Shown piece by piece: positions 40,723 to 50,633 of a stretch of 64,000 nt of DNA. The position numbers were made by a program, and so were the translations under genes. The DNA comes from Pseudomonas sp. CAN1. GTDB lineage: Bacteria > Pseudomonadota > Gammaproteobacteria > Pseudomonadales > Pseudomonadaceae. The notes under the pieces were generated by a model, which ran no database searches, had not been told where the DNA came from, and worked only from the letters and a program-made list of their open reading frames with translations. Position 1 is the first letter of the stretch, and every line of letters begins with the position of its first letter. The stretch is taken from positions 106,293 to 170,292 of the forward strand of contig NZ_JASMRU010000004.1 in the NCBI RefSeq assembly GCF_030462585.1. The letters run 5' to 3'.

Positions 40723-41655
40723 TTACTGCGACTCCACGGGAACGGATTTGCGGAACACATAGAAGAGGTTCGGCTCGCTGACCAGGTACAGCGTGCCCTG
40801 GTCGTCCATGGCGATACCCTCGGCCTGCGGCACACTGCGGCGCAGACCCTGCATGCCGCGCAGCAGCGACAGCGAACTGATCGGTTCACCATCGGCGCTC
40901 AGTTCCAGCACCAGCCGGGATTCGTCGGACAGTGCCAGCAGGTGGCCGCTGCGCTCGTCGTACTGCAGGCTGGAAAGGTCGCGGACGAACAGGTTGCGGT
41001 TGTGCTTGAGGTCTTCCACCACGTGTACGGTGATGGGCTGCTGCGACTGCTCGTAAGGGAAGCCGCGCACCTCGTAGATGTGCACCGGCTTGCGCTCCTT
41101 GGCGACGAACAGGCGCTTGCCGACCGAGTCGTAGGCCAATCCCTCGAAACCGCTATTGCCGCCGCGCCCCAGGGCCAGGGCGAGCTGCTGGGCGTCCTCG
41201 ACGCGCAGATCTGTCGTGTCGTCGCGTAATTCGACGCGGATCAGCCGCTGGTGGGTCTCATCGCTGATCACATAGACGTTGCGGCTGATGTATTCGATCG
41301 CCTCGGGATCGCCGAAGCCATGCAGCTCGATCTTGCGCAGCACCTTGCCTTCCAGCGACAGCTCGATGATCTGCGGCTGCTTGTTGGTCACGGTGAACAG
41401 GGTCTGCCGGTCCGGATCGTAGGTCAGTGCCGAGACATCGTCCTCCAGCCCCTGGATCGGCAGCGCCTCCAGCACGACGCGGTAGTCGGGCAGCCAGAGG
41501 GATTTGTCCTGCCACTGCGCCGCATGCCGCCATTCGCTGAACTTGAACCAGGCGCGCTCGTAGAGCCGCAAGCTCTGCCCCAGCGCCAGCAGCGCGGCAA
41601 GGGCGAGCAGCGCCAGCAGCAGGAACAGACGACGGGGTTTGAGCAGACGACGCAT
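40723..41655 (-). CDS. carP: SdiA-regulated/YjiK beta-propeller protein, CarP-like
   Basis: A 310-residue protein with an N-terminal transmembrane or uncleaved signal segment (residues 8-27) and a periplasmic six-bladed beta-propeller of the SdiA-regulated/YjiK family. Internal motifs: SALTYDPDRQTLFTVTN, NSGFEGLAYDSVGKRLFVA and AEGIAMDDQGTLYLVSEP. Position between the YegP gene and the polyamine ABC operon matches PAO1 PA0327 (CarP), which is induced by calcium through CarSR (from memory). A paralogue is at 50634. The role may be calcium-responsive signalling or phytase-like hydrolysis; neither is shown here. Confidence 0.8.
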   Translation of the reverse strand: MRRLLKPRRLFLLLALLALAALLALGQSLRLYERAWFKFSEWRHAAQWQDKSLWLPDYRVVLEALPIQGLEDDVSALTYDPDRQTLFTVTNKQPQIIELSLEGKVLRKIELHGFGDPEAIEYISRNVYVISDETHQRLIRVELRDDTTDLRVEDAQQLALALGRGGNSGFEGLAYDSVGKRLFVAKERKPVHIYEVRGFPYEQSQQPITVHVVEDLKHNRNLFVRDLSSLQYDERSGHLLALSDESRLVLELSADGEPISSLSLLRGMQGLRRSVPQAEGIAMDDQGTLYLVSEPNLFYVFRKSVPVESQ

Positions 41656-41790
41656 GGCGGACTCGGGGATGAGGTTGGCATGGCAGAGTGACAGCAGCGC
41701 CTGAAGCCAAACTTAAAGGCCGCAGGCAGGCTAGAGTCAGGTTAGTGCAAGACCGCTCGACCCTCTCGCTCCTCTGTAGAAGGCAACCCG

Positions 41791-42807
41791 ATGGTCCAGT
41801 CCCTGCTCCCCGAACAGCGCCAGCAAGCCACGCTGCACACCGTGGTGCTGGCCACCGAAGTGCTGCACCACGCCGGTGTGCCACGGCCGAAGCTGCTGGA
41901 AGGCAGCGGCATCGGCGAGGCGGACCTGCTGACCCCGGAGAAACTGATCACCCACGCCCAGGAACTGCGGGTGTTCGCCAACGCCCTGAACTGCCACCAC
42001 GATCCGGCACTGGGCCTTTATCTCGGCTTGCGCATGCACGTCTCGGCTTACGGCATCCTCGGCTACAGCATGCTAGCCAGCCGCACCCTGCGCGATGCGC
42101 TGCAGCTGGCGCTGTCGTTTCCCGAGCTGCTCGGCACCTATTTCCGCCTGGCGTTGACGCCGCAGGGCGACGAGGTCCACCTGACCGCCGACGGTTACCG
42201 CTACGCGCCGGAGCTGACGGTATTCAACACCGAGCTGTGCCTGACCTCGCTGCTGACGGTGATCCGCGACCTGCTCGGTGAGTCGGTGCGGCCGCGTCGG
42301 CTGCTGCTGGCCTATCGACCGCCATTGCATGCCGAGACCTACACCGAGCGCCTGGGCTGCCCGGTGGATTTCGGTGCACCCACCAGCGCGCTGTGTTTCA
42401 GCCCGGCGCTGCTGGACCGACCGCTGCCGCTGGCCGACCCGGTCAGCTGTCACAACGGCGTGCAGCAGTGCCTGCGCATGAGCGGCATGCTCAGCGCCCG
42501 TGGCGATGTGCTCGACCAGTTGCGCCAGCACCTCGCCAGCCACCTGCAGGACACCGCCAGCCTGGACACCGTGGCGCGCCACCTGCACCGCTCCACCCGC
42601 ACCCTGCGCCGCCACCTGCAGCAGCAGAACACCAGTTATCAACAGGTGCTCGACGAGGTGCGCTTCGACCGTGCGCGGCAATTGCTCAAGGACACCGACC
42701 TGCCGATCTACCTGATCGCCGAGCAGCTCGGCTACAGCGAGACGGCCAGCTTCCGGCATGCCTTCCAGCGCTGGAGCGGGGCGAGCCCGAGCCTGTATCG
42801 AGGCTGA
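41791..42807 (+). CDS. AraC-family regulator with Arabinose_bd-type N-domain
   Basis: A 338-residue regulator. The N-terminal sensing domain (about 1-200; LGLYLGLRMHVSAYGILGYSML) is of the AraC-type arabinose-binding-like group seen in Pseudomonas OruR/ArgR-like factors. The C-terminal double helix-turn-helix is at about 240-335 (TVARHLHRSTRTLRRHL and IAEQLGYSETASFRHAFQRW). AAGG lies before ATG 41791. It stands divergent from carP (135 bp between starts) and upstream of the polyamine operon, which makes it a candidate regulator of either. Ligand unknown. Confidence 0.88.
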   Translation: MVQSLLPEQRQQATLHTVVLATEVLHHAGVPRPKLLEGSGIGEADLLTPEKLITHAQELRVFANALNCHHDPALGLYLGLRMHVSAYGILGYSMLASRTLRDALQLALSFPELLGTYFRLALTPQGDEVHLTADGYRYAPELTVFNTELCLTSLLTVIRDLLGESVRPRRLLLAYRPPLHAETYTERLGCPVDFGAPTSALCFSPALLDRPLPLADPVSCHNGVQQCLRMSGMLSARGDVLDQLRQHLASHLQDTASLDTVARHLHRSTRTLRRHLQQQNTSYQQVLDEVRFDRARQLLKDTDLPIYLIAEQLGYSETASFRHAFQRWSGASPSLYRG

Positions 42808-42824
42808 GGGGCGGGCCGGGAATA

Positions 42825-42977
42825 CCCTCTCCCCAGCCCTCTCCCTGAAGGGAGAGGGAGCTGTCCTCTGCATCACCACCCCCGCAGAGTCAGCCGGCTA
42901 ACACTCCAGTTGCAGCGCGTTCCGGATAGTCCCCTCTCCCTTCGGAGCGGGGCGCGCAGCCAGGGTTAGGGAGAGGG
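42825..42977. repeat. Nested inverted-repeat element, copy 3 (degenerate)
   Basis: Left end CCCTCTCCCCAGCCC plus hairpin CTCTCCCTGAAGGGAGAG; core contains GAGTCAGCCGGC; right end GGGTTAGGGAGAGGG. The right inner hairpin is broken by an insertion of GCGC-rich sequence, so this copy is longer (153 bp) and decayed. Confidence 0.72.
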
Positions 42978-43009
42978 CCGGGGCCAAGCCTGGACGCCGA
43001 ATCCAATCC

Positions 43010-43033
43010 GTTCGCGAGCAAGCTCGCTCCTAC
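43010..43033. repeat. Single class-1 REP
   Basis: One right-arm REP (TTCGCGAGCAAGCTCGCTCC then TAC) without a partner, 209 bp before the ABC ATPase gene. Confidence 0.85.
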
Positions 43034-43098
43034 GAAAAGCCTGGGAAACGACACCCCGCTGACGCCCGAAATCCAGCATTCCAGCGCGTATTTTCAAC

Positions 43099-43133
43099 TT
43101 GGCCTGATTTATCCCTTATTGGCCTGATCTATC
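43099..43133. promoter_or_regulatory. Direct repeat, possible operator
   Basis: TTGGCCTGATTTATC (43099-43113) and TTGGCCTGATCTATC (43119-43133) match at 14 of 15 bases with a 20-bp period, about two helical turns. This is the form expected of a site bound by a tandem AraC- or LysR-type dimer. Confidence 0.55.
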
Positions 43134-43241
43134 GTTCTGCGCATCCCGCGGCTTGGTCATTATCAATCCGCAGCTAGGTGAAACGGTCCTAGAAACCGTA
43201 AAACCTCAACAATAACAACTGCTTAACTGCATGGTACAAGC

Positions 43242-44291
43242 ATGACCAGCGCGATCACCATCGAGCGGATATGCATGGAGTTCGGTACACCCGGACAAGG
43301 CCTCAAGGCCCTGGACGACGTGTCACTGGAAATCCGCGCCAACGAGTTCTTCACCCTCCTCGGCCCATCGGGCTGCGGCAAGACCACCTTGCTGCGACTG
43401 ATCGCCGGCTTCGAACAACCCTCCTCCGGCAGCATTCGCCTTTACGGCGACGCGATGGAAGGCCTTCCGCCCTTCAAGCGCCCGGTCAATACCGTCTTCC
43501 AGAGCTACGCCCTGTTCCCGCACATGACCGTGGCGGAGAACATCGCCTTCGGCCTGGAAATGCAGGGCAAGCAGCGCAGCGACATCGACGCCACCGTGCA
43601 GAAGATGCTCGACCTGGTGCGCCTGCCCGACGTCGGCAAGCGCCGCGCCGACCAGCTCTCCGGCGGCCAGCAACAGCGCATCGCCCTGGCCCGCGCCCTG
43701 GCCAGCCGGCCCAAGGTGCTGCTGCTCGATGAATCGCTGTCCGCGCTGGACCTCAAGCTGCGCAAGGAAATGCAGATCGAACTCAAGCGCCTGCAGCACG
43801 AGACCGGGATCACCTTCATCTTCGTCACCCACGACCAGGAAGAAGCGCTGACCATGTCCGACCGCATCGCGGTGATGAGTCGCGGCAAGGTCATGCAGAT
43901 CGGCACGCCGACGGAAATCTACGAGGCGCCGGTCAATCGACTGGTGGCCGACTTCATCGGCGAGACCAACTTCCTCGAAGGCGAATCCAGCGGTGACAGC
44001 GTGCGCCTGGCCGACGGCCAGGTGCTGCCGGCCGCCACCACCTTGCCCGGCAAGGTGACCCTGGCGATCCGCCCGGAGCGCACCGAGCTGGCGCAGGATG
44101 GCCAGCTCGAAGGCGTGGTCGAGAACATCGTCTACGTCGGCACCGACACCGTGTACCACCTCAATGTCGCCGGTCAGGGCGGCTTCCGGGTCCGTCAGCA
44201 GAACCGCGACGGCGCCCATTCCACCCACGCGCCCGGCGCGCGGGTGCGGGTCCGCATTCCCGCCACCGCCATCCGGGTGCTGGCCGAATGA
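43242..44291 (+). CDS. potA: Polyamine-type ABC transporter ATP-binding protein
   Basis: A 349-residue ABC ATPase of the PotA/CUT1-MOI type. Walker [10 protein letters not shown] (41-49), Q-loop FQSYALFP, signature LSGGQQQR (139-146), Walker B LLLDES (160-165) where the DES form rather than DEP matches E. coli PotA, H-loop [13 protein letters not shown], and a C-terminal TOBE domain from about 260. It powers uptake at the inner membrane. The operon continues with two permeases (ATGA overlaps) and a binding protein. PAO1 PA0326 by position. The symbol reflects family; the exact substrate is inferred. Confidence 0.88.
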   Translation: MTSAITIERICMEFGTPGQGLKALDDVSLEIRANEFFTLLGPSGCGKTTLLRLIAGFEQPSSGSIRLYGDAMEGLPPFKRPVNTVFQSYALFPHMTVAENIAFGLEMQGKQRSDIDATVQKMLDLVRLPDVGKRRADQLSGGQQQRIALARALASRPKVLLLDESLSALDLKLRKEMQIELKRLQHETGITFIFVTHDQEEALTMSDRIAVMSRGKVMQIGTPTEIYEAPVNRLVADFIGETNFLEGESSGDSVRLADGQVLPAATTLPGKVTLAIRPERTELAQDGQLEGVVENIVYVGTDTVYHLNVAGQGGFRVRQQNRDGAHSTHAPGARVRVRIPATAIRVLAE

Positions 44292-45202
44292 GTACACTGC
44301 GCGCACAAGCGGAACGCCAATCGCTGCTCAAACGCCTGGCCCTGACCAGCCCGGCGATGATCATGCTGATCGTGTTCCTGGTCCTGCCGCTGGGCATCAT
44401 GTTCGCCGTGTCGATCCAGGCACCGGGCGACTACGGCGGCGTGAAGTGGGGCCAGCACACCGTCGAGGCCTACATCAACTTCCTCTGGGAACGCGACCTG
44501 GACGACAGCCTGGCGTTCAACGCCGACTACCTGGGCATCTTCCAGCGCTCGTTCTGGCTGTCGATCCTGACCACGCTGGGCTGCGTGCTGATCGGCTTCC
44601 CTACTGCGCTGTACCTGGCGCTGCAGGACGAGCGCCGGCGCAACCTGCTGCTGTTCCTGGTCACGGTACCGTTCTGGACCAACCTGCTGGTGCGGGTCTA
44701 TGCCTGGATGCTGCTGCTGCGCAACGGCGGGCTGATCGACGAAGGACTGCACGGGCTGGGCTTCTCCAACGCTTCCCTGGGCATCCTCTACACCGACAAC
44801 GCGGTGATCATCGGCCTGCTCTACACCTACCTGCCGTTCATGGTCCTGCCCATCTACACCAGCCTGGAGAAAATGGACTGGCGCCTGGTGGAAGCGGCCT
44901 TCGACCTTGGCGCCAACCGCTGGAAGGCGCTGAAGCGGATCATCATCCCGCTGGCCATGCCCGGCATCGTCGCCGGCTGCATCCTGGTGTTCATCCCCTC
45001 GCTGGGCAGCTACATCATTCCCGAGCTGCTCGGGGGCGGTAAGTCGCTGATGATCGGCAACCTGATCCAGCTGCAGTTCGGCACGGCGCACAACTGGCCG
45101 TTCGGCGCGGCGCTGTCCTTCGCCCTGCTGGCCTTCGTGCTGCTGGCGATGCTGATCTACAGCATGCGCTTCAAACAGGGCACCGCGGGAGGTCACCCAT
45201 GA
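44288..45202 (+). CDS. potB: Polyamine-type ABC permease 1 (PotB-like)
   Basis: A 304-residue inner-membrane permease with six transmembrane helices. The binding-protein-dependent transport EAA motif is [20 protein letters not shown] (about residue 200-219). Starts by ATGA overlap with the ATPase gene and ends by ATGA overlap with the next permease. Works as half of the translocation channel. Confidence 0.9.
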   Translation: MSTLRAQAERQSLLKRLALTSPAMIMLIVFLVLPLGIMFAVSIQAPGDYGGVKWGQHTVEAYINFLWERDLDDSLAFNADYLGIFQRSFWLSILTTLGCVLIGFPTALYLALQDERRRNLLLFLVTVPFWTNLLVRVYAWMLLLRNGGLIDEGLHGLGFSNASLGILYTDNAVIIGLLYTYLPFMVLPIYTSLEKMDWRLVEAAFDLGANRWKALKRIIIPLAMPGIVAGCILVFIPSLGSYIIPELLGGGKSLMIGNLIQLQFGTAHNWPFGAALSFALLAFVLLAMLIYSMRFKQGTAGGHP

Positions 45203-45987
45203 AGTCGGCCAACCCGCTCTGGCGCTTCACCGGGGTCCGCCCCGCCGCCTGGCTTTTCTTCGCCTTCCTCTACATCCCGATCTTCGTGCTGGTGGTGCTG
45301 AGCTTCAACAGCGGCCAGTCGGCGACGCTGTGGGAAAGCTTCAGCCTGAAGTGGTACTCGGTGGTGGCGGACGACCCGGAGATCCTCCGCGCGGCGAAGA
45401 ACTCGCTGATCGTCGCCACCCTCGCCACCCTGGTCGCCACCACCCTGGCCACGCTTGCCGCACTGGGCATGCGCGGTCGCACGTTCCGCGGGCAGACGCT
45501 GATGAGCGGCGTACTGGGCCTGCCGCTGCTGGTGCCGGAGATCGTCACCGCCGTGGCGACCCTGATGTTCTTCGCCTTCATTGGCCTGAAGCTGTCGCTG
45601 TTCACCATCCTGCTGGCGCACATCGTGTTCTGCATTCCGTTCGCCTACCTGCCGATCCGCGCCCGTCTCGAAGGCATGGACCCCAGGCTGGCGGAAGCGG
45701 CGGCGGACCTCTATGCCTCGCCATGGAAGACCTTCTGGAAGGTGACCTTCCCCCTGCTGACGCCGGGGATCGTGTCCGGTGCGATGCTGGCGTTCATCAT
45801 CTCGATGGACGACTTCGTCATCACCTACTTCGTCGCCGGCGCCGGGGCCACCACCCTGCCGGTGTACATCTTCAGCTCCATCCGCATGGGGATTTCCCCG
45901 AAGATCAACGCCATATCTTCAATAATACTGTTGATTTCCATCGCGTTCGTTGCGTTGTCGTACTACGTCGGCCAGCGTCGCCGCTGA
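45199..45987 (+). CDS. potC: Polyamine-type ABC permease 2 (PotC-like)
   Basis: A 262-residue permease with six helices and the EAA motif AEAAADLYASPWKTFWKVTF (about 155-174). It ends with a GQRRR membrane-proximal tail. The TM5-6 region MDDFVITYFVAGAGATTLPVY is typical of PotC/PotI. It overlaps the first permease by 4 bases; the binding-protein gene begins 43 bp downstream with AAGGAG. Confidence 0.9.
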   Translation: MKSANPLWRFTGVRPAAWLFFAFLYIPIFVLVVLSFNSGQSATLWESFSLKWYSVVADDPEILRAAKNSLIVATLATLVATTLATLAALGMRGRTFRGQTLMSGVLGLPLLVPEIVTAVATLMFFAFIGLKLSLFTILLAHIVFCIPFAYLPIRARLEGMDPRLAEAAADLYASPWKTFWKVTFPLLTPGIVSGAMLAFIISMDDFVITYFVAGAGATTLPVYIFSSIRMGISPKINAISSIILLISIAFVALSYYVGQRRR

Positions 45988-46030
45988 CCTCCTGCCGCCA
46001 ATCAAAACAACATTGCAAGGAGCTTCACCG

Positions 46031-47080
46031 ATGAAATTCCGCCGTACCCCCATCGCCCGCGCGTTCGTCGCCGCCAGCCTGCTGCTGGCTGGCAGCGCCC
46101 ATGCCGACGGCACCCTGCACTTCGCCAACTGGTCCGACTACTTCCCGCCGGAGCTCTTGAAGAAGTTTGAAAAGGACACCGGCATCCACGCCACCCTGGA
46201 CTCCTACGACAGCAACGAGACCCTGCTGGCCAAGCTCAAGGCCGGCGGCGGCGCCTACGACGTGGTCGTGCCGTCCGACAGCTTCATCGAGATCTTCGTC
46301 AAGGAAGGCCTGCTGCAGAAGCTCGACAAGTCGCAGCTGCCGAACCTGGCCAACCTGAAGGACAAGTTCAAGACCCTGTCCTACGATCCGGGCCACGACT
46401 ACTCCATCCCTTACCTGTGGGGCACCACCGGCTACAGCTACGACAGCGCCAAGGTACCGGGCGGCAAGCTGGATGAAAGCTGGAAGCCGTTCTTCGAGCC
46501 GCCGGAAGAGCTGAAAGGCAAGGTGGTTGCGCTCAACTCCATCGAGGAACTGTACGCCCCGGCGTCCTACTTCCTGGGCATCGACGAGTGCACCGAAGAC
46601 CCGAAAGAGGCGGCGAAGATCCAGGACCTGCTGCTCAAGCAGAAACCGATGCTGGCCATGTACAACAGCGACGGCACCATCGAGCGCATGGCAGCCGGCG
46701 AAGTCTCCATGCACCAGCAATGGAACGGCGCCTTCCACCGCGCCCACGCCCAGCGCGCCAGCCTGGTCTACGTCTATCCCAAGGAAGGCGTGCGCCTGTT
46801 CATCGACAACCTGACCATTCCCAAGGACGCCACCAACATCAAGGAGGCCCACGCCTTCCTGAACTGGATGATGCAGCCTGAGAACATCGCCCTGGCCTCC
46901 AACTTCGCCAAGTACAACAACGCGATCGAAGGCTCGGACAAGTTCATGGACAAGGAGCTGTTCGACGACCCGGCGATCAACACCCCGGCGGACAAGCTGG
47001 ACCGCCTGAAGCCCTTCAAGCTGTGCTCGCCCAAAGCCCTGCAGCTGCGCTCCAAGGTCTGGACCAAGCTGAAGAAATGA
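46031..47080 (+). CDS. potD: Polyamine-type ABC substrate-binding protein
   Basis: A 349-residue periplasmic binding protein with a signal peptide (residues 1-27, cleavage near SAHA-DG). Family features: NWSDYFPPELLKKFEKDTGI (Trp/Tyr amine cage), VVVPSD, YSIPYLWGTTGY, QQWNGAF and FIDNLTIPKDA. Compared with E. coli PotD from memory, the first Trp, Tyr and the WNG tryptophan are kept, but the Tyr85 position and the Trp of FWMD differ. The C-terminus resembles PotF more, so the ligand could be putrescine or another amine rather than spermidine. A strong hairpin follows. Confidence 0.86.
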   Translation: MKFRRTPIARAFVAASLLLAGSAHADGTLHFANWSDYFPPELLKKFEKDTGIHATLDSYDSNETLLAKLKAGGGAYDVVVPSDSFIEIFVKEGLLQKLDKSQLPNLANLKDKFKTLSYDPGHDYSIPYLWGTTGYSYDSAKVPGGKLDESWKPFFEPPEELKGKVVALNSIEELYAPASYFLGIDECTEDPKEAAKIQDLLLKQKPMLAMYNSDGTIERMAAGEVSMHQQWNGAFHRAHAQRASLVYVYPKEGVRLFIDNLTIPKDATNIKEAHAFLNWMMQPENIALASNFAKYNNAIEGSDKFMDKELFDDPAINTPADKLDRLKPFKLCSPKALQLRSKVWTKLKK

Positions 47081-47469
47081 CCTGCAAGTCACCCGGCGCG
47101 GCGGTGCGCGCCGGGTGACCCTGACAGCCAATTTGGCCATTTCGATCCCTTTTTGACCCTTTGCAGGGTTCTGCCCGGCACCCCTGGTTGCTAGAGTCGG
47201 GCGGCTCGCGCAGGGAGCGGCTGGAAAGGCGGCCAGCCCTTGCACCATCACAGATGGCGCAGGGATTTCCCGAGGGAACGCGAGCGCGTTATCCACAAGA
47301 ACAAATGCCCCGAGAACGCCCATGACCAGCTTTTGCGTCAACCTGCAGCACACACCCTCATTCCTCGCGCGTCGTCAGCGCTGCGGCTGAGCCGCAAGCC
47401 GACGACTTCAGGACGGCCACCGAACGCCGCCCGCCCGCAAGCCATCATAAAAATCGCGAGGATTCCCCC
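47081..47469. other. 389-bp intergenic region before the APC permease
   Basis: Holds the perfect hairpin at 47088-47119, a TTTGGCC-ATTTCGATC segment resembling the direct repeat upstream of the ABC operon (47134-47149), and otherwise no clear promoter, repeat or ORF with a ribosome binding site. Confidence 0.5.
47088..47119 (+). terminator. Hairpin after the polyamine ABC operon
   Basis: GTCACCCGGCGCG and CGCGCCGGGTGAC form a perfect 13-bp stem with loop GCGGTG, 8 bp beyond the binding-protein stop. There is no U-tract; it may act as a terminator with Rho or as an mRNA 3' stabiliser. Confidence 0.6.
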
Positions 47470-48879
47470 ATGGCCAGCCAACACAGCGCCAGCACTGCAC
47501 ACGTTCAACAAAGCACTCAACACAATACGCAGCACGGCACTCCGGCCAACGCCGACGCCCGCCTGAAACGCGTCCTGGGCCTGCCCGCCCTGGTCTTCTT
47601 CGGCCTGGTCTACATGGTCCCGCTGACCATGTTCACCACCTACGGCGTGGTCACCGAGATGACCGGCGGCCGTACCGCCAGCGCCTACCTGATCACCCTG
47701 CTGGCGATGCTGTTCACCGCGGCGTCCTACAGCTTCATGGTGCGCAAGTACCCGATTTCCGGCTCCGCGTACTCCTACACCAGCCTGAGCTTCGGCCCGG
47801 TGGTCGGCTTCCTCTCCGGCTGGTCGCTGCTGCTCGATTACCTGTTCCTGCCGATGATCAACTACCTGCTCATCGGCCTGTTCATGAACATCGCCTTCCC
47901 GGAAATTCCGGCCTGGATGTTCGTGGTCGCCTCCATCGCCCTGGTCACCGTGCTCAACGTGGTCGGCATCAGCCAGGTCGCCGGCATGAGCAACGTGATC
48001 GTCGGCGCGCAGCTGGTGTTCATCGCGGTGTTCGTGGTCATGTCGATCAAGACCCTGGCCGGCGGCGCCGCCATCGACTTCAGCCTGCCCTTCGTCGGTG
48101 ACGGCAGCCAGCCCGGCTTCGCCCCGCTGATGGCTGGCGCTGCGGTGCTGTGCCTGTCGTTCCTGGGCTTCGACGCGGTCTCGACCATGGCCGAGGAAAC
48201 CCGCGACGCCCGCCGCGACATCCCCCGCGCGATCATCATCACCACCGTCATCGCCGGCCTGATGTTCACCCTGCTGGCGATCATCAGCCAACTGGTATTC
48301 CCCGGCAGCGTGTTCCAGAACGCCGACTCGGCGGCCAACGAAGTGATGCTCAAGGCCGGCGGCCAGTTCCTCGGCAACTTCTTCACCTCCGCCTACATCG
48401 CCGGCTGCATCGGCTCGGCGCTGGCGTCCCAGGCCTCGGTGTCGCGCATCATCTTCACCATGGGCCGTGACGGCATCCTGCCGCGCAGCCTGTTCGGCAC
48501 CCTGCACGCACGTTTCCAGACTCCGGTGGTGGCGATCCTGGTGGTGTCCGCCGTGTCCCTGCTGGCGGTCGTGCTGGACCTGACCACCCTCGCCTCGATG
48601 ATCAGCTTCGGCGCGCTGGTGGCCTTCTCCGTGGTCAACCTGGCGGTGATCCGTACCTACCTGGGCGTCGAGCGCCGTCGCGGCGCGAAGAACATCCTGG
48701 TCTACGGGGCGATCCCGTTCATCGGCCTTTGCCTGACCCTGTGGCTGTGGACCAGCCTCTCGCAGCTGACGCTGATCGTCGGCCTGAGCTGGTTCGCAGT
48801 CGGCTTCGCTTATCTGGCGGTGCATACCGGCGGTTTCCGTCGCAAGGCACCGAGTGTGAATTTCGAGGAAAACGCCTGA
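47470..48879 (+). CDS. APC-superfamily amino acid/polyamine permease
   Basis: A 469-residue transporter with twelve predicted helices and a 30-residue Gln/His/Ser-rich N-terminal tail. The TM1 GxGxxx-type region reads FFGLVYMVPLTMFTTYG; the QASVSRIIFTMGRDGILPRS loop between TM8 and TM9 is typical of APC antiporters. It belongs near the putrescine importer (PuuP/PlaP) group. PAO1 PA0322 by position. Together with the ABC operon and the downstream acetylpolyamine amidohydrolase it suggests amine uptake, but substrate is inferred from context. Confidence 0.88.
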   Translation: MASQHSASTAHVQQSTQHNTQHGTPANADARLKRVLGLPALVFFGLVYMVPLTMFTTYGVVTEMTGGRTASAYLITLLAMLFTAASYSFMVRKYPISGSAYSYTSLSFGPVVGFLSGWSLLLDYLFLPMINYLLIGLFMNIAFPEIPAWMFVVASIALVTVLNVVGISQVAGMSNVIVGAQLVFIAVFVVMSIKTLAGGAAIDFSLPFVGDGSQPGFAPLMAGAAVLCLSFLGFDAVSTMAEETRDARRDIPRAIIITTVIAGLMFTLLAIISQLVFPGSVFQNADSAANEVMLKAGGQFLGNFFTSAYIAGCIGSALASQASVSRIIFTMGRDGILPRSLFGTLHARFQTPVVAILVVSAVSLLAVVLDLTTLASMISFGALVAFSVVNLAVIRTYLGVERRRGAKNILVYGAIPFIGLCLTLWLWTSLSQLTLIVGLSWFAVGFAYLAVHTGGFRRKAPSVNFEENA

Positions 48880-48903
48880 CGGCAGAGCTAACAAGAACCC
48901 AAC

Positions 48904-48921
48904 GGGCGCCCGGAGGCGCCC
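48904..48921. other. Small hairpin between permease and amidohydrolase genes
   Basis: GGGCGCC-CGGA-GGCGCCC, a 7-bp perfect stem with a 4-base loop, lies in the 55-bp gap before the ribosome binding site of the next gene. It could modulate differential expression. Confidence 0.4.
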
Positions 48922-48934
48922 TCAGGAGCGCGTG

Positions 48935-49966
<1,032 letters not shown>

Positions 49967-49977
49967 CGCCACCTCAT

Positions 49978-50079
49978 TTGTAAGACCGAGGGGACATCCA
50001 GTCCTTGCTCGCGAACCGTGCTGCTACGCCGATGGGCTCGGCATGCACGGAGGTTGTTCGCGAGCAAGCTCGCTCCTAC
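49978..50079. repeat. REPIN with one degenerate arm
   Basis: The right arm (GTTCGCGAGCAAGCTCGCTC then CTAC) at 50056-50079 is intact; the left arm keeps only CTTGCTCGCGAAC (50004-50016) with a decayed outer part. It lies between the amidohydrolase gene and the shared terminator. Confidence 0.8.
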
Positions 50080-50087
50080 GAAGAGCA

Positions 50088-50125
50088 CAAAAAAGCCGCA
50101 CCGGGATTCCCGGCGCGGCTTTTTC
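50088..50125. terminator. Bidirectional terminator
   Basis: AAAAAAGCCGCACCGGG and CCCGGCGCGGCTTTTT form a strong stem with A-tract and T-tract on opposite sides, serving both the amidohydrolase (+) and the CarO-like gene (-). Confidence 0.88.
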
Positions 50126-50137
50126 ATTGCAGCTGGA

Positions 50138-50515
50138 TTACTGAAGGATTTCGACGCGATCCACATCGATGTCGGTGGCCTTCAGCTTGTGGTGGTCGAC
50201 CTCGCCGGTCAGGCGCACCTTGGTGTTCTCGGAGACTGCCGCGCCAGCGGGCCAATCGTCGTTGTCGATCTCGACCTCGATGCTGCCGGTGGCGTCCTTG
50301 AACTCGTAGTGCTCGCCGCTGATGCGCTTGGTGATCACACCTTCCAGCACCACCGGCGTGTCGTCGTGGGCGGACTGCGCCTGCTTGACGGTGGTGACCT
50401 GCGCAGTGGCGGCAGCAGGCTTGGCGTCGCTGCCCGGGCCGGTGTAGCCGGCGGCCAGGGTGAAGGTGGAGAACAGGCCAGCGGCAGCGATCAGGGGGAG
50501 ATGAGTCAGTTTCAT
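50138..50515 (-). CDS. carO: YgiW/BOF-family periplasmic OB-fold protein, CarO-like
   Basis: A 125-residue protein with a signal peptide (1-21, cleavage around LAA-GY) and a bacterial OB-fold domain: VVLEGVITKRISGEHYEF, FKDATGSIEVEIDNDDWP and VRLTGEVDHHKLKATDIDVDRVEI. E. coli YgiW is linked to stress tolerance; in P. aeruginosa the PA0320 homologue CarO is a calcium-induced target of CarSR (from memory). ATG 50515. Its co-location with a CarP-like protein and the polyamine block is conserved with PAO1. Confidence 0.87.
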   Translation of the reverse strand: MKLTHLPLIAAAGLFSTFTLAAGYTGPGSDAKPAAATAQVTTVKQAQSAHDDTPVVLEGVITKRISGEHYEFKDATGSIEVEIDNDDWPAGAAVSENTKVRLTGEVDHHKLKATDIDVDRVEILQ

Positions 50516-50633
50516 GGATGAGCCTCCTGGGGCGTTTTCGATGGGTTCAGCTTAGGACCGGTGGCTGAAACCAGCCTGAATCCGGACTTAACCCAACCTT
50601 AAAGCCATCCGACCCGCACTCCCCCGCCCTGGA

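Larger units (their letters stand above)
42808..43241. other. 434-bp intergenic region before the polyamine ABC operon
   Basis: Contains nested repeat copy 3 (42825-42977), a solo REP (43010-43033), a 20-bp-phased direct repeat (43099-43133) and a weak dyad ACGGT...ACCGT (43183-43199). The last 110 bp, after the repeats, should hold the operon promoter; no consensus -35/-10 pair stands out. Confidence 0.6.

Noticed and set aside
43231-43245. ATG at 43231 as an alternative start of the ABC ATPase
   Set aside because: It is in another frame and meets TGA after four codons.
47174-47192. Possible sigma-54 site (GGCAC...TTGCT) before the APC permease
   Set aside because: The spacing between GG and GC is 11, not the required 10, and the leading T of TGGCAC is missing.
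47240-47566. 108-codon ORF upstream of the APC permease
   Set aside because: Overlaps the permease start in another frame and has no ribosome binding site or similarity; treated as leader DNA.
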